IMG/VR virus record: IMGVR_UViG_3300034407_002665
Coordinates: 1 to 36,266 of that record
Length of the DNA: 36,266 nt
Strand: one strand, 5' to 3'
Origin: a virus
In this document: positions 1-8,269 of the stretch, piece by piece
Numbering within the stretch: position 1 is the first letter of the stretch
Layout: every line of letters starts with the position of its first letter
Position numbers and translations under genes: made by a program
Notes under the pieces: model-generated
The model's input: the letters and a program-made list of their open reading frames with translations, nothing else
Told to the model about the DNA's origin: nothing
The model's database searches: none

Positions 1-3000
1 AAAAATTATGAATTGTTATGGGGTAAAAAAGGATTTAAATATAAAATAAGTGCAACTAAAGAAGAAAAAGGTGTAGAGTTAAGTTTTTATGAAACACCAG
101 CAGGTGCATTGTCAAACACTATGCGCCATTTCTTTAGCCGTAATTTTGCTGAAGGGCGCCCATTTACTCATAATGAAATCAGAGAAGCAGCTCAAAAGCA
201 TCCAAAAGAAGACACTAGTCATTTATCTACTATTGCTGAAATATTTAAAACATTAGATTATCAAGATTCTATGTTAACTAGAGTTATTTCTGGAATTGAT
301 GGCTTTACCAAGTTTGGCAATAAGATGAATGCTCAAATTAAAAATGACCCTGAGCTTGTTAAGTACATCACAAAAGATTTTAAAGCAGAGACTGGTATTA
401 GCTTACGCTCTAACATTAATCGAATTAAAGCTTTATCAGAATATTACGTTCCTTTTTCTAATATAACTGGATTTGATAATTATTATAATATAGCACGACC
501 CAGTGGTGTTAGAAGACTTGCTAGTGACCCTATAGACTTTATGAAGTTTAAATTAAAGTTGGAGAATAAAAAGCTAACTTTAAAAAACGATAAAACATAT
601 TTGGGTAAAGATGGAAGGATTCGTGATAAAAGATATAAATCATTTTGGCAACGTAAAAAGTTTATTGAAAAACAATTGAAGATTGCTAATGATTTTATTT
701 CAAACGATCTGTACGATTTTGCTTCAATAAAAAATACATATGATTTTGGTAAGATACATAACATGCCAGGTAGAGAAGCAGAGATCACTACCAAGCTTTA
801 CAAGCTCGCCAACAACATTAAAAACGAGTTTATTGAAGTACGTAAAAGCGTTAAAGACGATCCTGAATTATCTGCTACAGGAACAGCTATGGATAGAATA
901 ACTAAATTAATTCGAAATGAAGTTAATCCTTCCTTAAAGAAATTTGTTGATGCTTATAATGCAGGTAAACGCGATTCTGTAGAACCAATGACCTATGAAG
1001 GTATTAAAGAATACTTTGACTCTATATTATATGGGTCTATAAAAGGTAAAGAAACTCAAGACTATTATTTTGTTGAAAGCATTGTATCGGATAAAGTAGC
1101 GCAGCACCATGCAGATATTCGCTCTGATATGTTTGATAATGCTGTTAAACCAAGACCTATTACTGAATTAAAAGCTTACTTAAAGGATTATCCAGGTAAT
1201 ATTATTGGTAATAAATCAGTAGAGTTTGAAGGCAATATATTAAAAGGAATGCGTTATGACGGCAAAGAAAAACTCAAAAACGTTAAGCTTAAAGATAAAG
1301 AAGTTATAAAACTTGTTGATGACATTAAAAATGTCATCTTATCGTACAAAGATACTTTTTTTAACAACTGGTCTAAACCAGACATTGAACAATTTATGCA
1401 AGGTATGTTACGTAAGCGCGGTATTGGAAAGATTGAGGACGCAGATATATATGCATTAAGAGGTATTCGTGAAGAAATGGTTGATTGGAAAAAAGGAAGA
1501 GGTTTCTTTAGATGGTTTACTAAAGGTGGCGGCCGACAGATGTTTAAGTCTTTAAATGAAGTTGGAGATGGTGATAAGATGCGTGTTAGTGGAAGTCATT
1601 GGTTAAAGCCAACTGAAACAACCGCAGGTGATATGATGTACAACGATATTGTTGCTGTATCTGAACGGTTTCCAGTTCAAACTATAAAAAAAGATGGCAC
1701 TTTAAAAAGATTATATGCAGATGCTAAAGTGCCTATGTCTCATTTTGAAATTATGATTCGTGATGTTGGTAATTTATTAGACCACCCAAATCAAATTAGA
1801 AATTTAGATGAACTGTTATTGCAAAAGATATTGGGTCAGACACAGATCATGGACAAAAACAAAGTAGATGTTTATGATAAATTTCATGATGTAGTAACAC
1901 GCGATATAGAACTACAAGGTGCACAAGATGCAAAAAGAGCTTTAAGAGATGCAGATGCTAAAGAAAATAAATTAGAACGCCAAGAACAAAGAGTACAGCA
2001 GTTTATGGCGCGTAGGGCAGAGAGTCAAAAATTGCGAGAAAGTTTAGAGAATGAAGAATTTGTATTTGAAGGTACGCGTCAAAAAGGTTCTGCTATTATT
2101 GATGCTATGAAAGAAAAGATTACAAACCTTGCAGAGCATATTTACAACAAAAAGATTCGAATTCAAGATGATTTTGGCGACATGCTTATTAAAAAAGCTT
2201 TTTATGATGTTAAAAGCGTACAGGTCAATAATGAAAAATATGATTTAATTGATTTAAAGCTAGATAAGGCCATTCTAAATATTATTAAACCTCTAACCAA
2301 AGAAGGCTATGTTCCTCGTGAAGGAGAAAGGGCTTTATCACACGATGAATCAATGTTGTTTGTGTACGAACAAAAAATTAGAAGACACGCTGAAGATTCT
2401 ATTGAAAAAGGAAAGCCTAAAAAAGGAACTGAATACGAAATTGATGTAGCTAGATCAGTAAAAGAAGTTCGCAAATTAGAAGCTAAAAAAGACATCTTAA
2501 CCGATGTGGATGGTAAAGAAATGGAAGCTTTTAAATTTATTCGAAATAAAGAGCGTAGCAAGGCTGAAATTGAATCTTACATAAATAATTGGTATCGTTT
2601 AATTAGAGAGCATTCTAATGGTCTTGATAAGATCAATAGAAAAAGATTGCTCGATTTACATGAAAAGAGATCTAAAAAGTATAGATGGGGTAAGCTGCAA
2701 GAATCTAGATATCAGGCTTATAAAGCATATTTTAGTATGAAAAAATCTAAAACCTTAGATAGAGCTGATTTATTAGAGCGATTTGGTCAGCTAAGAGGCT
2801 ATATTAAAAATACAGGACATCAAGTGCCTTGGAAAGTAGATTCAGCTACAGGAGATAAAATTCCTTACAGTCAGTATGATATGGATAATTTGTTGGCTTT
2901 AAAAAAATTAGATCTACCTTTATATATAAAAGAAAAAAGAAGGCACGACTTCAATACAATGTATAGAGGGACAGGTAAGCAAGAAGGTTATGTTCCTCAT

Positions 3001-4974
3001 ATGGATTATGACCCTATAAAATTGGGTAACTCTATTGTTGAAAGAATGAAAGAGATTGAACGTTCTGGAATGGCTCAAGAACAAAAAACTAAAGCTTTAG
3101 AAAACCTAGCTGACAGACGTCAAAAGTTACTTCATGAAACTACATTGATGGATAAAAATATATCTGAAGCTGTTGCTAATGGATTGCTCGTTACTGACAT
3201 GTCTGCTGATGTAGGTGTAAAACAATTGGAACTACTAGGTGGTGATAGAAAACCAGGCAACGTCTTAAGCAGACGTTTTAATTTAGATGGCTATGCAAGA
3301 GATACTGGTATCTGGGGACGTTATACGGATACATTAAATCAAGGCACATATAATAATTTAGTCGGTGTATTAGCAGAGCAAACAATACGAAGCTTCTCAA
3401 AAAACAATCCTATGGGTAAATATACTAAAGACTGGGAATACTTTATGCGGATCTACGCTAGAGATGTTATTGGTGCTCCTTCAACAGTGTCTAAAGAAAT
3501 ATTAGATAGTGAAACTATGAATATTAAAAACACTCCTTGGTGGTTTATGAGTGATCAGGCTTGGTATGGCAGTAAAACTGCTAGAAAAATGGCACATCTT
3601 TGGACTGGAAGAGGTAAACCAGATGAATCTGTTAGAATGCTCTATGATTATAAAAAGAGTATTGGTGAAATAAAAGATAAGACTTTTGATAGCTATTGGA
3701 AAAAGCAACGAGAATTATTTGAAACTCCCTATGATGCTCAAGGTGCACCTACAAAAGAAAATATGGAGTTTTTTGCTAGGCGATTAAAACAAGTATCAAT
3801 GGCTGAAGGTAAATTTGCTATGGCTACATTATTAGCTAGAGCAAAATCTATGGTAGGTAATGTATTTGGTGGTGGTACAAACAATTGGGTATATACAGGA
3901 TCTAGAAATATCTGGGAAGCAACTAAGATTGACAAGTGGCGCTCTATTAATCCAAATCAAGATGAATCTAAAGGCCCAGTATTTAGAACAATGGAAGACG
4001 TATATAAATGGGCAGAAACACAAGGTGTTGTTGAAGGTATTATTTCATACGAGATTGGATTAGTTGGTAGAGCAAGACCTACGGATTATCAAGGCTTTGT
4101 GAACGATGTTGCTAAGATGTGGAAAAGTGAATCATTAACGAAAGTAAGTATGGGTGAATTAGCTAAAAAGCATAATGTAACTCAAAAAGTTGTTGATGCT
4201 GCTAGTATATTTATGAAAAAATCTGAACGATTTTTAAGATTGCGAACCTTTTTATCTGGATATTTACAAATAAGAGATAATCACCACCCAATTGATTTTA
4301 AATTAAATGACCCATATTTAATTAATCAGGGTAAAAAAGCAGTTAAAGCAGCGCAGTTCTTTTATCACGCTCCATATAGATCTCCATTTGCAAGGACATC
4401 TGCTGGTAAAGTATTTAGTCGCTTTAAATTATGGGCATGGAACTCTGTTAAATTCAGAAGAGAATTATATCAAGATGCTAAATACAGAGGCTTTGACCCT
4501 TCATCTACTGAAATGTCACGATTACAGCGATTAGCTATGGCTGATATGTTTGTATTGGGACTTTCAAATCTTTTACCATATACAATGTTTGATTATTCTC
4601 TTCCTGCTCCTTATTCTAATATGCAAGATATTGCAGATTGGGCTTTTGGAGACGATGTACAAAGAGATAGGGCTTTTTATGGGGCGCTTCCGCACCCCAT
4701 AGCACCATTACATGAGCTTATGCCTTCTATATTAAGAGGGCCAGAAGCGGTATTTGGTACTGTATTCACGGGCGCTTGGGATAGATTGGCTTCTTACACA
4801 CTTGTTAGCTATATGCCATTTGGTCTATTAAGTAGAGATGTATATAGGTCTTTCCAAAACCCTGCAATGCTTATGGAGTTCACAACAGGAATACCTATTC
4901 ACCAGCTTGGTAAAACTAAAAAAGATATTTCTGCTGGTAAAAAAGCACCTGCGTATACTCCTGGTTTCTTTTAA
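1..4974 (+). CDS. Giant virion protein, probable internal/ejection protein (5' partial)
   Basis: The frame is open from the first base, so the true start lies outside the window; at least 1657 residues are present. The protein is mostly charged and helical with many Lys/Glu-rich stretches. The last 150 residues are different: hydrophobic and aromatic, with Pro/Tyr-rich segments (MFVLGLSNLLPYTMFDY, then YTLVSYMPFGLL), which suggests a membrane-active or membrane-proximal end. Size, position at the end of the late region and lack of enzymatic motifs fit the very large virion proteins that podoviruses eject with their DNA. No lytic transglycosylase, protease or polymerase motif was recognised, so the ejection role is an inference. 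It could also be another large structural protein. Confidence 0.6.
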   Translation, partial: KNYELLWGKKGFKYKISATKEEKGVELSFYETPAGALSNTMRHFFSRNFAEGRPFTHNEIREAAQKHPKEDTSHLSTIAEIFKTLDYQDSMLTRVISGIDGFTKFGNKMNAQIKNDPELVKYITKDFKAETGISLRSNINRIKALSEYYVPFSNITGFDNYYNIARPSGVRRLASDPIDFMKFKLKLENKKLTLKNDKTYLGKDGRIRDKRYKSFWQRKKFIEKQLKIANDFISNDLYDFASIKNTYDFGKIHNMPGREAEITTKLYKLANNIKNEFIEVRKSVKDDPELSATGTAMDRITKLIRNEVNPSLKKFVDAYNAGKRDSVEPMTYEGIKEYFDSILYGSIKGKETQDYYFVESIVSDKVAQHHADIRSDMFDNAVKPRPITELKAYLKDYPGNIIGNKSVEFEGNILKGMRYDGKEKLKNVKLKDKEVIKLVDDIKNVILSYKDTFFNNWSKPDIEQFMQGMLRKRGIGKIEDADIYALRGIREEMVDWKKGRGFFRWFTKGGGRQMFKSLNEVGDGDKMRVSGSHWLKPTETTAGDMMYNDIVAVSERFPVQTIKKDGTLKRLYADAKVPMSHFEIMIRDVGNLLDHPNQIRNLDELLLQKILGQTQIMDKNKVDVYDKFHDVVTRDIELQGAQDAKRALRDADAKENKLERQEQRVQQFMARRAESQKLRESLENEEFVFEGTRQKGSAIIDAMKEKITNLAEHIYNKKIRIQDDFGDMLIKKAFYDVKSVQVNNEKYDLIDLKLDKAILNIIKPLTKEGYVPREGERALSHDESMLFVYEQKIRRHAEDSIEKGKPKKGTEYEIDVARSVKEVRKLEAKKDILTDVDGKEMEAFKFIRNKERSKAEIESYINNWYRLIREHSNGLDKINRKRLLDLHEKRSKKYRWGKLQESRYQAYKAYFSMKKSKTLDRADLLERFGQLRGYIKNTGHQVPWKVDSATGDKIPYSQYDMDNLLALKKLDLPLYIKEKRRHDFNTMYRGTGKQEGYVPHMDYDPIKLGNSIVERMKEIERSGMAQEQKTKALENLADRRQKLLHETTLMDKNISEAVANGLLVTDMSADVGVKQLELLGGDRKPGNVLSRRFNLDGYARDTGIWGRYTDTLNQGTYNNLVGVLAEQTIRSFSKNNPMGKYTKDWEYFMRIYARDVIGAPSTVSKEILDSETMNIKNTPWWFMSDQAWYGSKTARKMAHLWTGRGKPDESVRMLYDYKKSIGEIKDKTFDSYWKKQRELFETPYDAQGAPTKENMEFFARRLKQVSMAEGKFAMATLLARAKSMVGNVFGGGTNNWVYTGSRNIWEATKIDKWRSINPNQDESKGPVFRTMEDVYKWAETQGVVEGIISYEIGLVGRARPTDYQGFVNDVAKMWKSESLTKVSMGELAKKHNVTQKVVDAASIFMKKSERFLRLRTFLSGYLQIRDNHHPIDFKLNDPYLINQGKKAVKAAQFFYHAPYRSPFARTSAGKVFSRFKLWAWNSVKFRRELYQDAKYRGFDPSSTEMSRLQRLAMADMFVLGLSNLLPYTMFDYSLPAPYSNMQDIADWAFGDDVQRDRAFYGALPHPIAPLHELMPSILRGPEAVFGTVFTGAWDRLASYTLVSYMPFGLLSRDVYRSFQNPAMLMEFTTGIPIHQLGKTKKDISAGKKAPAYTPGFF

Positions 4975-4994
4975 TATATCTTATTATTAGATTA

Positions 4995-5016
4995 TGTGTT
5001 ATAAATACGTTACAAT
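4995..5016 (+). repeat. Direct repeat, left arm-type site
   Basis: This 22-bp element recurs at 5178-5199 with two mismatches. Internally it reads as TGTTATAA, a 3-bp spacer and CGTTACAA, that is two octamers one helical turn apart. It lies between the stop of the giant virion protein and the tRNA-like core. Confidence 0.6.
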
Positions 5017-5065
5017 CTATTACCCTTATTAATAGGTGGTGATTCGAATTGTTAGAGGAAAAATA

Positions 5066-5146
5066 GCACGATGGAATTGGTAGACATGACGGACTTAAAA
5101 TCCGTTGGCTGAATAAGCCGTGGCGGTTCGAGTCCGCCCTCGGGCA
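5066..5146 (+). tRNA. tRNA-Leu(UAA)-like sequence, degenerate at its 5' end
   Basis: The anticodon stem ACGGA/TCCGT encloses a seven-base loop with anticodon TAA (about 5095-5097). The long variable arm GGCT/AGCC is typical of leucine tRNA, and the T arm is GGCGG-TTCGAGT-CCGCC. The D stem ATG/CAT pairs. The acceptor is damaged: only GCACG precedes the D stem, about four bases fewer than the expected GCCCGAG-TG, with an A opposite G. No CCA is encoded (CTA follows the discriminator). It looks like a tRNA gene copy that lost four bases at a TGGTGG repeat. It more likely survives as an integration core than as a working tRNA. Confidence 0.6.
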
Positions 5147-5177
5147 CTACTAATAAATTAAAATGGGTCAATTGTGA

Positions 5178-5199
5178 TGTGTTACAAATATGTTACAAT
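5178..5199 (+). repeat. Direct repeat, right arm-type site overlapping the integrase start
   Basis: Second copy of the 22-bp element at 4995-5016 (20 of 22 identical). It contains two exact TGTTACAA octamers spaced 11 bp apart. It overlaps the first possible integrase start codon (5190), so integrase binding here could also autoregulate the gene. Confidence 0.6.
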
Positions 5200-6122
5200 T
5201 CATGACTTTAAAACCTAAACTAAAGCCTAATTTTTACGAACGCCAGCGCGGGAATATTCAATTTAGAAAAATGATACGTGGTCATCTTATTTCAGGATCC
5301 ACAGGTATGACATCTATTCATAAGGTTAATAAATCGGCTGCAGCTATTGAACACCGTATTATATCTGAGTTTTACGCTTTAAAGAAAGAAAGTCAGAAAC
5401 AGCCTAGATATAAAGACTTAATAGAGAAATGGCTCAATACTAAATCACATTTATCGCCAGATACAGTAAGAACCTATAGACATAACGTACATTATTACTA
5501 TTCTAAGGGACTGCCTACTAATTGTTCGATATCTAGAATAAACTCAGTTAGACGCGATTGGAATATATTTGTTAGATGGTGTAATAAACGTGGCTATGAT
5601 ATTAACTTTTTAGAGGGTAAAACTAATACACAGGGTAGGGTTAGAGTGCTCAGTAATAGTGAAATAAAGCTCATATTAGGGGCTATACCGACAGATAATT
5701 TACGAGACGCAATCACATTCGCATATTACACTGGTACTCGTCTAAAAGAAGTTCATTCTCCGAAGAAAGAAAATCTTTTTATTGAAAATGATAGTACGTA
5801 TTTAAAAGTAATTAAAAAAGGTGGGACTGAGCGTATTATTAAAATCAATCATCAGGCTTTAGATATATTAAATAAACGCAATAATATCTTCTGGTCTTAT
5901 TCTAAAGGGCATATAAGTAAGTTTTTTAAGCAGTATGCTAGGGATGTTAATATAAACGATGTACAATTTCATGATCTAAGAAGAACATTTGGTTGGAACT
6001 TAATAAAACAAGGCGTGTCTATATATCAAGTATCTAAATTGTTGGGACATAAATCAGTTTTAACTACTGAACGTCATTATGCCCCTTTACTAACTACACA
6101 AATCGATGAGTTTACTTTGTAA
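5190..6122 (+). CDS. int: Tyrosine recombinase integrase
   Basis: This 310-residue protein is a phage integrase of the tyrosine recombinase family, which performs site-specific strand exchange between attP and a host attB. All catalytic residues are visible: Arg184 in TGTRLKE, Lys210 in the beta-hairpin, His261 and Arg264 in HDLRR, His287 in LLGHKS and the nucleophile Tyr297 in ERHYAPL. Residues 70-145 form a SAM-like core-binding domain, and the basic N-terminus (1-45) is suited to arm-site binding. The first ATG lies inside the right repeat, with no clear Shine-Dalgarno; ATG at 5202 (residue 5) is an alternative. It is the only plus-strand gene in this section and converges on the minus-strand early operon. 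Confidence 0.95.
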   Translation: MLQFMTLKPKLKPNFYERQRGNIQFRKMIRGHLISGSTGMTSIHKVNKSAAAIEHRIISEFYALKKESQKQPRYKDLIEKWLNTKSHLSPDTVRTYRHNVHYYYSKGLPTNCSISRINSVRRDWNIFVRWCNKRGYDINFLEGKTNTQGRVRVLSNSEIKLILGAIPTDNLRDAITFAYYTGTRLKEVHSPKKENLFIENDSTYLKVIKKGGTERIIKINHQALDILNKRNNIFWSYSKGHISKFFKQYARDVNINDVQFHDLRRTFGWNLIKQGVSIYQVSKLLGHKSVLTTERHYAPLLTTQIDEFTL

Positions 6123-6126
6123 TCTT

Positions 6127-6200
6127 TTAGGGCTTAGATTTTTTTTGTTTTTGATAAACCTATTAACTATTAAAAAAATCAATTTCTATCTAAGCCCTAA
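6127..6200. terminator. 13-bp inverted repeat between convergent genes, possible bidirectional terminator
   Basis: A perfect 13-bp inverted repeat (TTAGGGCTTAGAT at 6127-6139, its complement at 6188-6200) fills the gap between the convergent integrase and minus-strand early operon. The left arm is followed by a long T-rich run (TTTTTTTTG then TTTTTG), and T-rich sequence follows the other arm on the opposite strand. The 48-base loop is long for an intrinsic terminator, so a protein-binding role near attP is also possible. Confidence 0.5.
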
Positions 6201-6203
6201 TCT

Positions 6204-6746
6204 TTATTTACCCCACTTATCACGCTTAACAAGTGCAGCCATAATACCATAATTAGATAGGTCTAAAAATGAATCTTCTAAAGATTCATTTGGTACTGCT
6301 GATTTACGCTCTCCCATTAACAAATTCTTAGCTCGTTGAATTTTATCATTCATACGAAACCATAATCCTGTTAAAGCTACCTGAACTTCATTCCGAGTTT
6401 TTAATTCGGTTCCTACAGATATATTCTTAGGGCCGTAATCATGCTGCTTAATGCAAAACAATTCATATTGTTCGCGTTGTAGTTCTTTAAATGCTGAAGT
6501 AGTGATTGGATAATCTTTCTCCATCATTTCTACAATCTCATCTGTGCTTATTTCATCTTCTTCAAAGTAACTGGTGCTACTACTCATTCTTATACTACCA
6601 CTATTTGTAAGATCAAAGTCACCAGCATCTGCCATGGTAAACCTAATATTGCTCATATTCTCCTCTTTTTTTATGCAGTCAGCGCACTGACGTGCGCCTC
6701 CTGCTATTGGCTTGTCGCATTCTATGCAATGTTGTGGAAAGGGCAT
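6204..6746 (-). CDS. DUF1599/Nmad1-like protein with N-terminal zinc-ribbon segment
   Basis: Residues 85-180 carry the pattern of the DUF1599 family (nucleotide modification associated domain 1): QHDYGPKNIS, then LWFRMNDKIQRAKNL, then NESLEDSFLDLSNYGIMA. The family is linked to modified-nucleotide metabolism; the exact reaction is unknown. Residues 7-24 have a CxxC...CxxC pair that could bind zinc. Two starts compete: ATG at 6746 overlaps the stop of the upstream gene (TAATG coupling) and includes the zinc segment, while ATG at 6656 (residue 31) has a strong AGAGGAG ribosome site. Both forms may be made. Last gene of the early operon. Confidence 0.75.
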   Translation of the reverse strand: MPFPQHCIECDKPIAGGARQCADCIKKEENMSNIRFTMADAGDFDLTNSGSIRMSSSTSYFEEDEISTDEIVEMMEKDYPITTSAFKELQREQYELFCIKQHDYGPKNISVGTELKTRNEVQVALTGLWFRMNDKIQRAKNLLMGERKSAVPNESLEDSFLDLSNYGIMAALVKRDKWGK

Positions 6747-7009
6747 TAGAAAGGCATTCTTCCTGAACCTGGACGCTTGGTTTTTGATTCACCATGCTTT
6801 TCCCAGGTAAGGTCTATATAAGTACACCAGTCTGTTACTCCCCAAGACTCTACTGTTGTCTTTTGGGGTATTGGCCATTTAAATCCTGGATCTATGCTTT
6901 TACATAGTTGCAGGACGTCGCATAAATATTTAATGTGAGATACTCCCAACGAAGGGCCTTTTATCTCGTTTATTACTTTAGCGGCTTTCACTCGAAAGGA
7001 TTCTGCCAT
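6746..7009 (-). CDS. Hypothetical protein (87 aa)
   Basis: Unrecognised small early protein. A good AAGGAGA site precedes the ATG, and its stop overlaps the start of the DUF1599-like gene (TAATG). Its 5' end overlaps the end of the upstream gene by 32 bp. It has a mixed helical N-terminus, a Trp-rich middle (ESWGVTDWCTYIDLTWEKH) and a basic Gly-rich tail. No function can be assigned; the tight coupling supports real translation. Confidence 0.7.
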   Translation of the reverse strand: MAESFRVKAAKVINEIKGPSLGVSHIKYLCDVLQLCKSIDPGFKWPIPQKTTVESWGVTDWCTYIDLTWEKHGESKTKRPGSGRMPF

Positions 7010-7169
7010 ATTCTTTCTCCTTTGTCTTACATTTTGGACATGTTCCTTTTTCTAATCCATATAATGGAAAATCATTTAAATAAGTAACCGCACCAAACGT
7101 ATCTTTATTTTGCTTCTCATAGACCTTGAAACAAATGATACATTTTTTAGGATAATGCTTTTTTTTCAT
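6978..7169 (-). CDS. Small putative zinc-binding protein (63 aa)
   Basis: Contains two CxxC knuckles, CIIC at residues 10-13 and CPKC near residue 44, about 30 residues apart in a Lys-rich protein, which suggests a single zinc-ribbon fold. It starts 2 bp after the stop of the upstream 72-aa gene and overlaps the next gene by 32 bp, as in a compact operon. The ribosome-binding site is weak, so translation probably depends on coupling. Function unknown; nucleic-acid binding is a guess from the fold type. Confidence 0.65.
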   Translation of the reverse strand: MKKKHYPKKCIICFKVYEKQNKDTFGAVTYLNDFPLYGLEKGTCPKCKTKEKEYGRILSSESR

Positions 7170-7171
7170 GG

Positions 7172-7390
7172 TTATGTCTTTCTTGTTTGCACCGTATCTT
7201 GATACAAACGAATTCCTGTTTTATGTTGTTGGTAATCAGGATTATCTTTTCTATTAATACCTGGTATTACCGATTCTTCTAAGTAATGACATCTTTCTTG
7301 ATCTGCATCGCAAGGAAAACCTTTCATAAGGCATCCTCCATCAAAATAATTTGAACAATTTGCTTTTGCTAAATTTTTTATGGAACTCAT
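7172..7390 (-). CDS. Cys-rich hypothetical protein (72 aa)
   Basis: The N-terminal half holds four cysteines in the pattern C-x7-C-x6-C-x6-C, followed by HYLEESVIPG, a small Cys-rich early-protein layout seen in many phages. Four cysteines imply metal binding. Its start overlaps the stop of the upstream 67-aa gene by four bases (ATGA). Function unknown. Confidence 0.65.
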   Translation of the reverse strand: MSSIKNLAKANCSNYFDGGCLMKGFPCDADQERCHYLEESVIPGINRKDNPDYQQHKTGIRLYQDTVQTRKT

Positions 7391-7590
7391 GCTTCAGCTG
7401 CTAACTCATTACTTATTTCATAATCAGTTATAGCGCTAATGGACTTGATCCACACTTCATTAGAATGAATGTGCATTACATCTGCAATTTTTTGTCTTAG
7501 CATTTCAAATAGATATTGTTTATCCATATCTATTAGTTCGTCCGTTAATGGAAATTCAATCGTTACTGTAGTTTTATTTATTTCTGTCAT
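7387..7590 (-). CDS. Hypothetical protein (67 aa)
   Basis: Unrecognised. A beta-strand-like N-terminus (TTVTIEFPL) precedes a helix (DMDKQYLFEMLRQKIADVM), a possible small alpha/beta fold. It is the first gene after a 207-bp non-coding stretch with two hairpins, and its stop is coupled to the next start by ATGA. The ribosome site is weak (GAAAGAATGCA). Confidence 0.6.
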   Translation of the reverse strand: MTEINKTTVTIEFPLTDELIDMDKQYLFEMLRQKIADVMHIHSNEVWIKSISAITDYEISNELAAEA

Positions 7591-7797
7591 TGCATTCTTT
7601 CTAGTTGACTGGCTCTGAACGCCAACCCAGAGCCAATCACACCTTTTTACTTGCCAGCCTCTTCTTTGCCAAAAGAGGCGTATTTCTTAACTACTTTTAT
7701 TAGCTAAGTCTTGTAAAGAGAAGGGCATTGACAACAAAAGGGGCTCCAAGTCAAGTTTTCTTGTTTTCTTTTATTATCGTTGCCCAGCTCTTTAATT
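7591..7797 (-). promoter_or_regulatory. Non-coding gap with two tandem hairpins
   Basis: Two perfect stem-loops lie close together: TGGCTCTG at 7610-7617 with CAGAGCCA at 7628-7635 (8 bp, 10-base loop), and GCCTCTT at 7657-7663 with AAGAGGC at 7673-7679 (7 bp, 9-base loop). Neither is followed by a clean U-tract on the minus strand, so they look more like mRNA-processing or stability elements, or weak attenuators, between the resolvase gene and the small-protein cluster. No convincing ORF was found here. Confidence 0.45.
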
Positions 7798-8109
7798 TTA
7801 TTTAGTAAGAATGCCTATTAGATCCATTAAAGGTATAATGACCTTTGGAACTTCTCTGTCTTCTCGAATAACAACAGCATCGCAATTACCCATCTCTAGA
7901 TATTTAGGTAACGCCGCACGTCTTTTAGCTTGGATCTTAAAGTCTTCCAAGTCACCCAGTTTTTTAACGACGATGTCAACATCCTCTTCAAAACCCAGTG
8001 ACTTACCGTTACTGCCCCAAGCTCTAACAGCCTGAAAGCCATTTTCAATAAAGACTTTAACAATTTCATTTTCGAACCTTGTTCCTTTTGCTTTTGATTT
8101 ACTAGCCAT
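7798..8109 (-). CDS. PD-(D/E)XK nuclease, Holliday-junction-resolvase-like
   Basis: This small basic protein of 103 residues has the core of the PD-(D/E)XK nuclease fold: an N-terminal GTRFENEIVKVF helix with Glu, EEDVDIVV supplying the catalytic Asp, and FKIQAKRR supplying the QxK pair. That layout is typical of Hjc-like Holliday junction resolvases, which cut four-way junctions before packaging. ATG at 8109 is chosen because AAAGGATCAGG lies upstream; a TTG nine codons earlier has no ribosome site. It overlaps the 55-aa gene upstream by eight bases. A role with the Sak4-like recombinase in the same operon is likely. Confidence 0.75.
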   Translation of the reverse strand: MASKSKAKGTRFENEIVKVFIENGFQAVRAWGSNGKSLGFEEDVDIVVKKLGDLEDFKIQAKRRAALPKYLEMGNCDAVVIREDREVPKVIIPLMDLIGILTK

Positions 8110-8269
8110 TGACCTGATCCTTTGGAAGCTTTTCAATTACTTGCTGTAGTTTTTGTACGCTTTCCTTGCGTCCATTGTTTATTTTTAGATTAGTTAGATG
8201 GTCTTGTAGTGACTGTTTAATAAAGATAGATTCTTCTTCACTAAAAGAAACTGTTTTTACTTCGCTCAT
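8102..8269 (-). CDS. Small hypothetical protein (55 aa)
   Basis: An ATG with a strong GGAGG site (spacing 6) opens a 55-residue frame, MSEVKTVSFSEEE..., ending DQVNG. It is polar, helical and probably soluble. Its start overlaps the stop of the 60-aa gene by four bases (ATGA), and its end overlaps the resolvase start by eight (ATGGCTAG). Coupling at both ends supports a real gene. Function unknown. Confidence 0.65.
   Translation of the reverse strand: MSEVKTVSFSEEESIFIKQSLQDHLTNLKINNGRKESVQKLQQVIEKLPKDQVNG

Larger units (their letters stand above)
4995..5199. other. attP: attP region: tRNA-derived core with flanking integrase-arm-like repeats
   Basis: A tRNA-Leu sequence with an intact 3' half (about 5091-5146) lies just upstream of a tyrosine integrase, the classic arrangement for a phage that integrates into the 3' end of a tRNA gene and restores it. 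It is bracketed by two 22-bp direct repeats at 4995-5016 and 5178-5199 that match at 20 of 22 positions, each made of two TGTTACAA-like 8-mers spaced 11 bp apart. Such repeats are good candidates for integrase arm-binding sites. The exact core cannot be fixed without the host attB. Confidence 0.65.
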
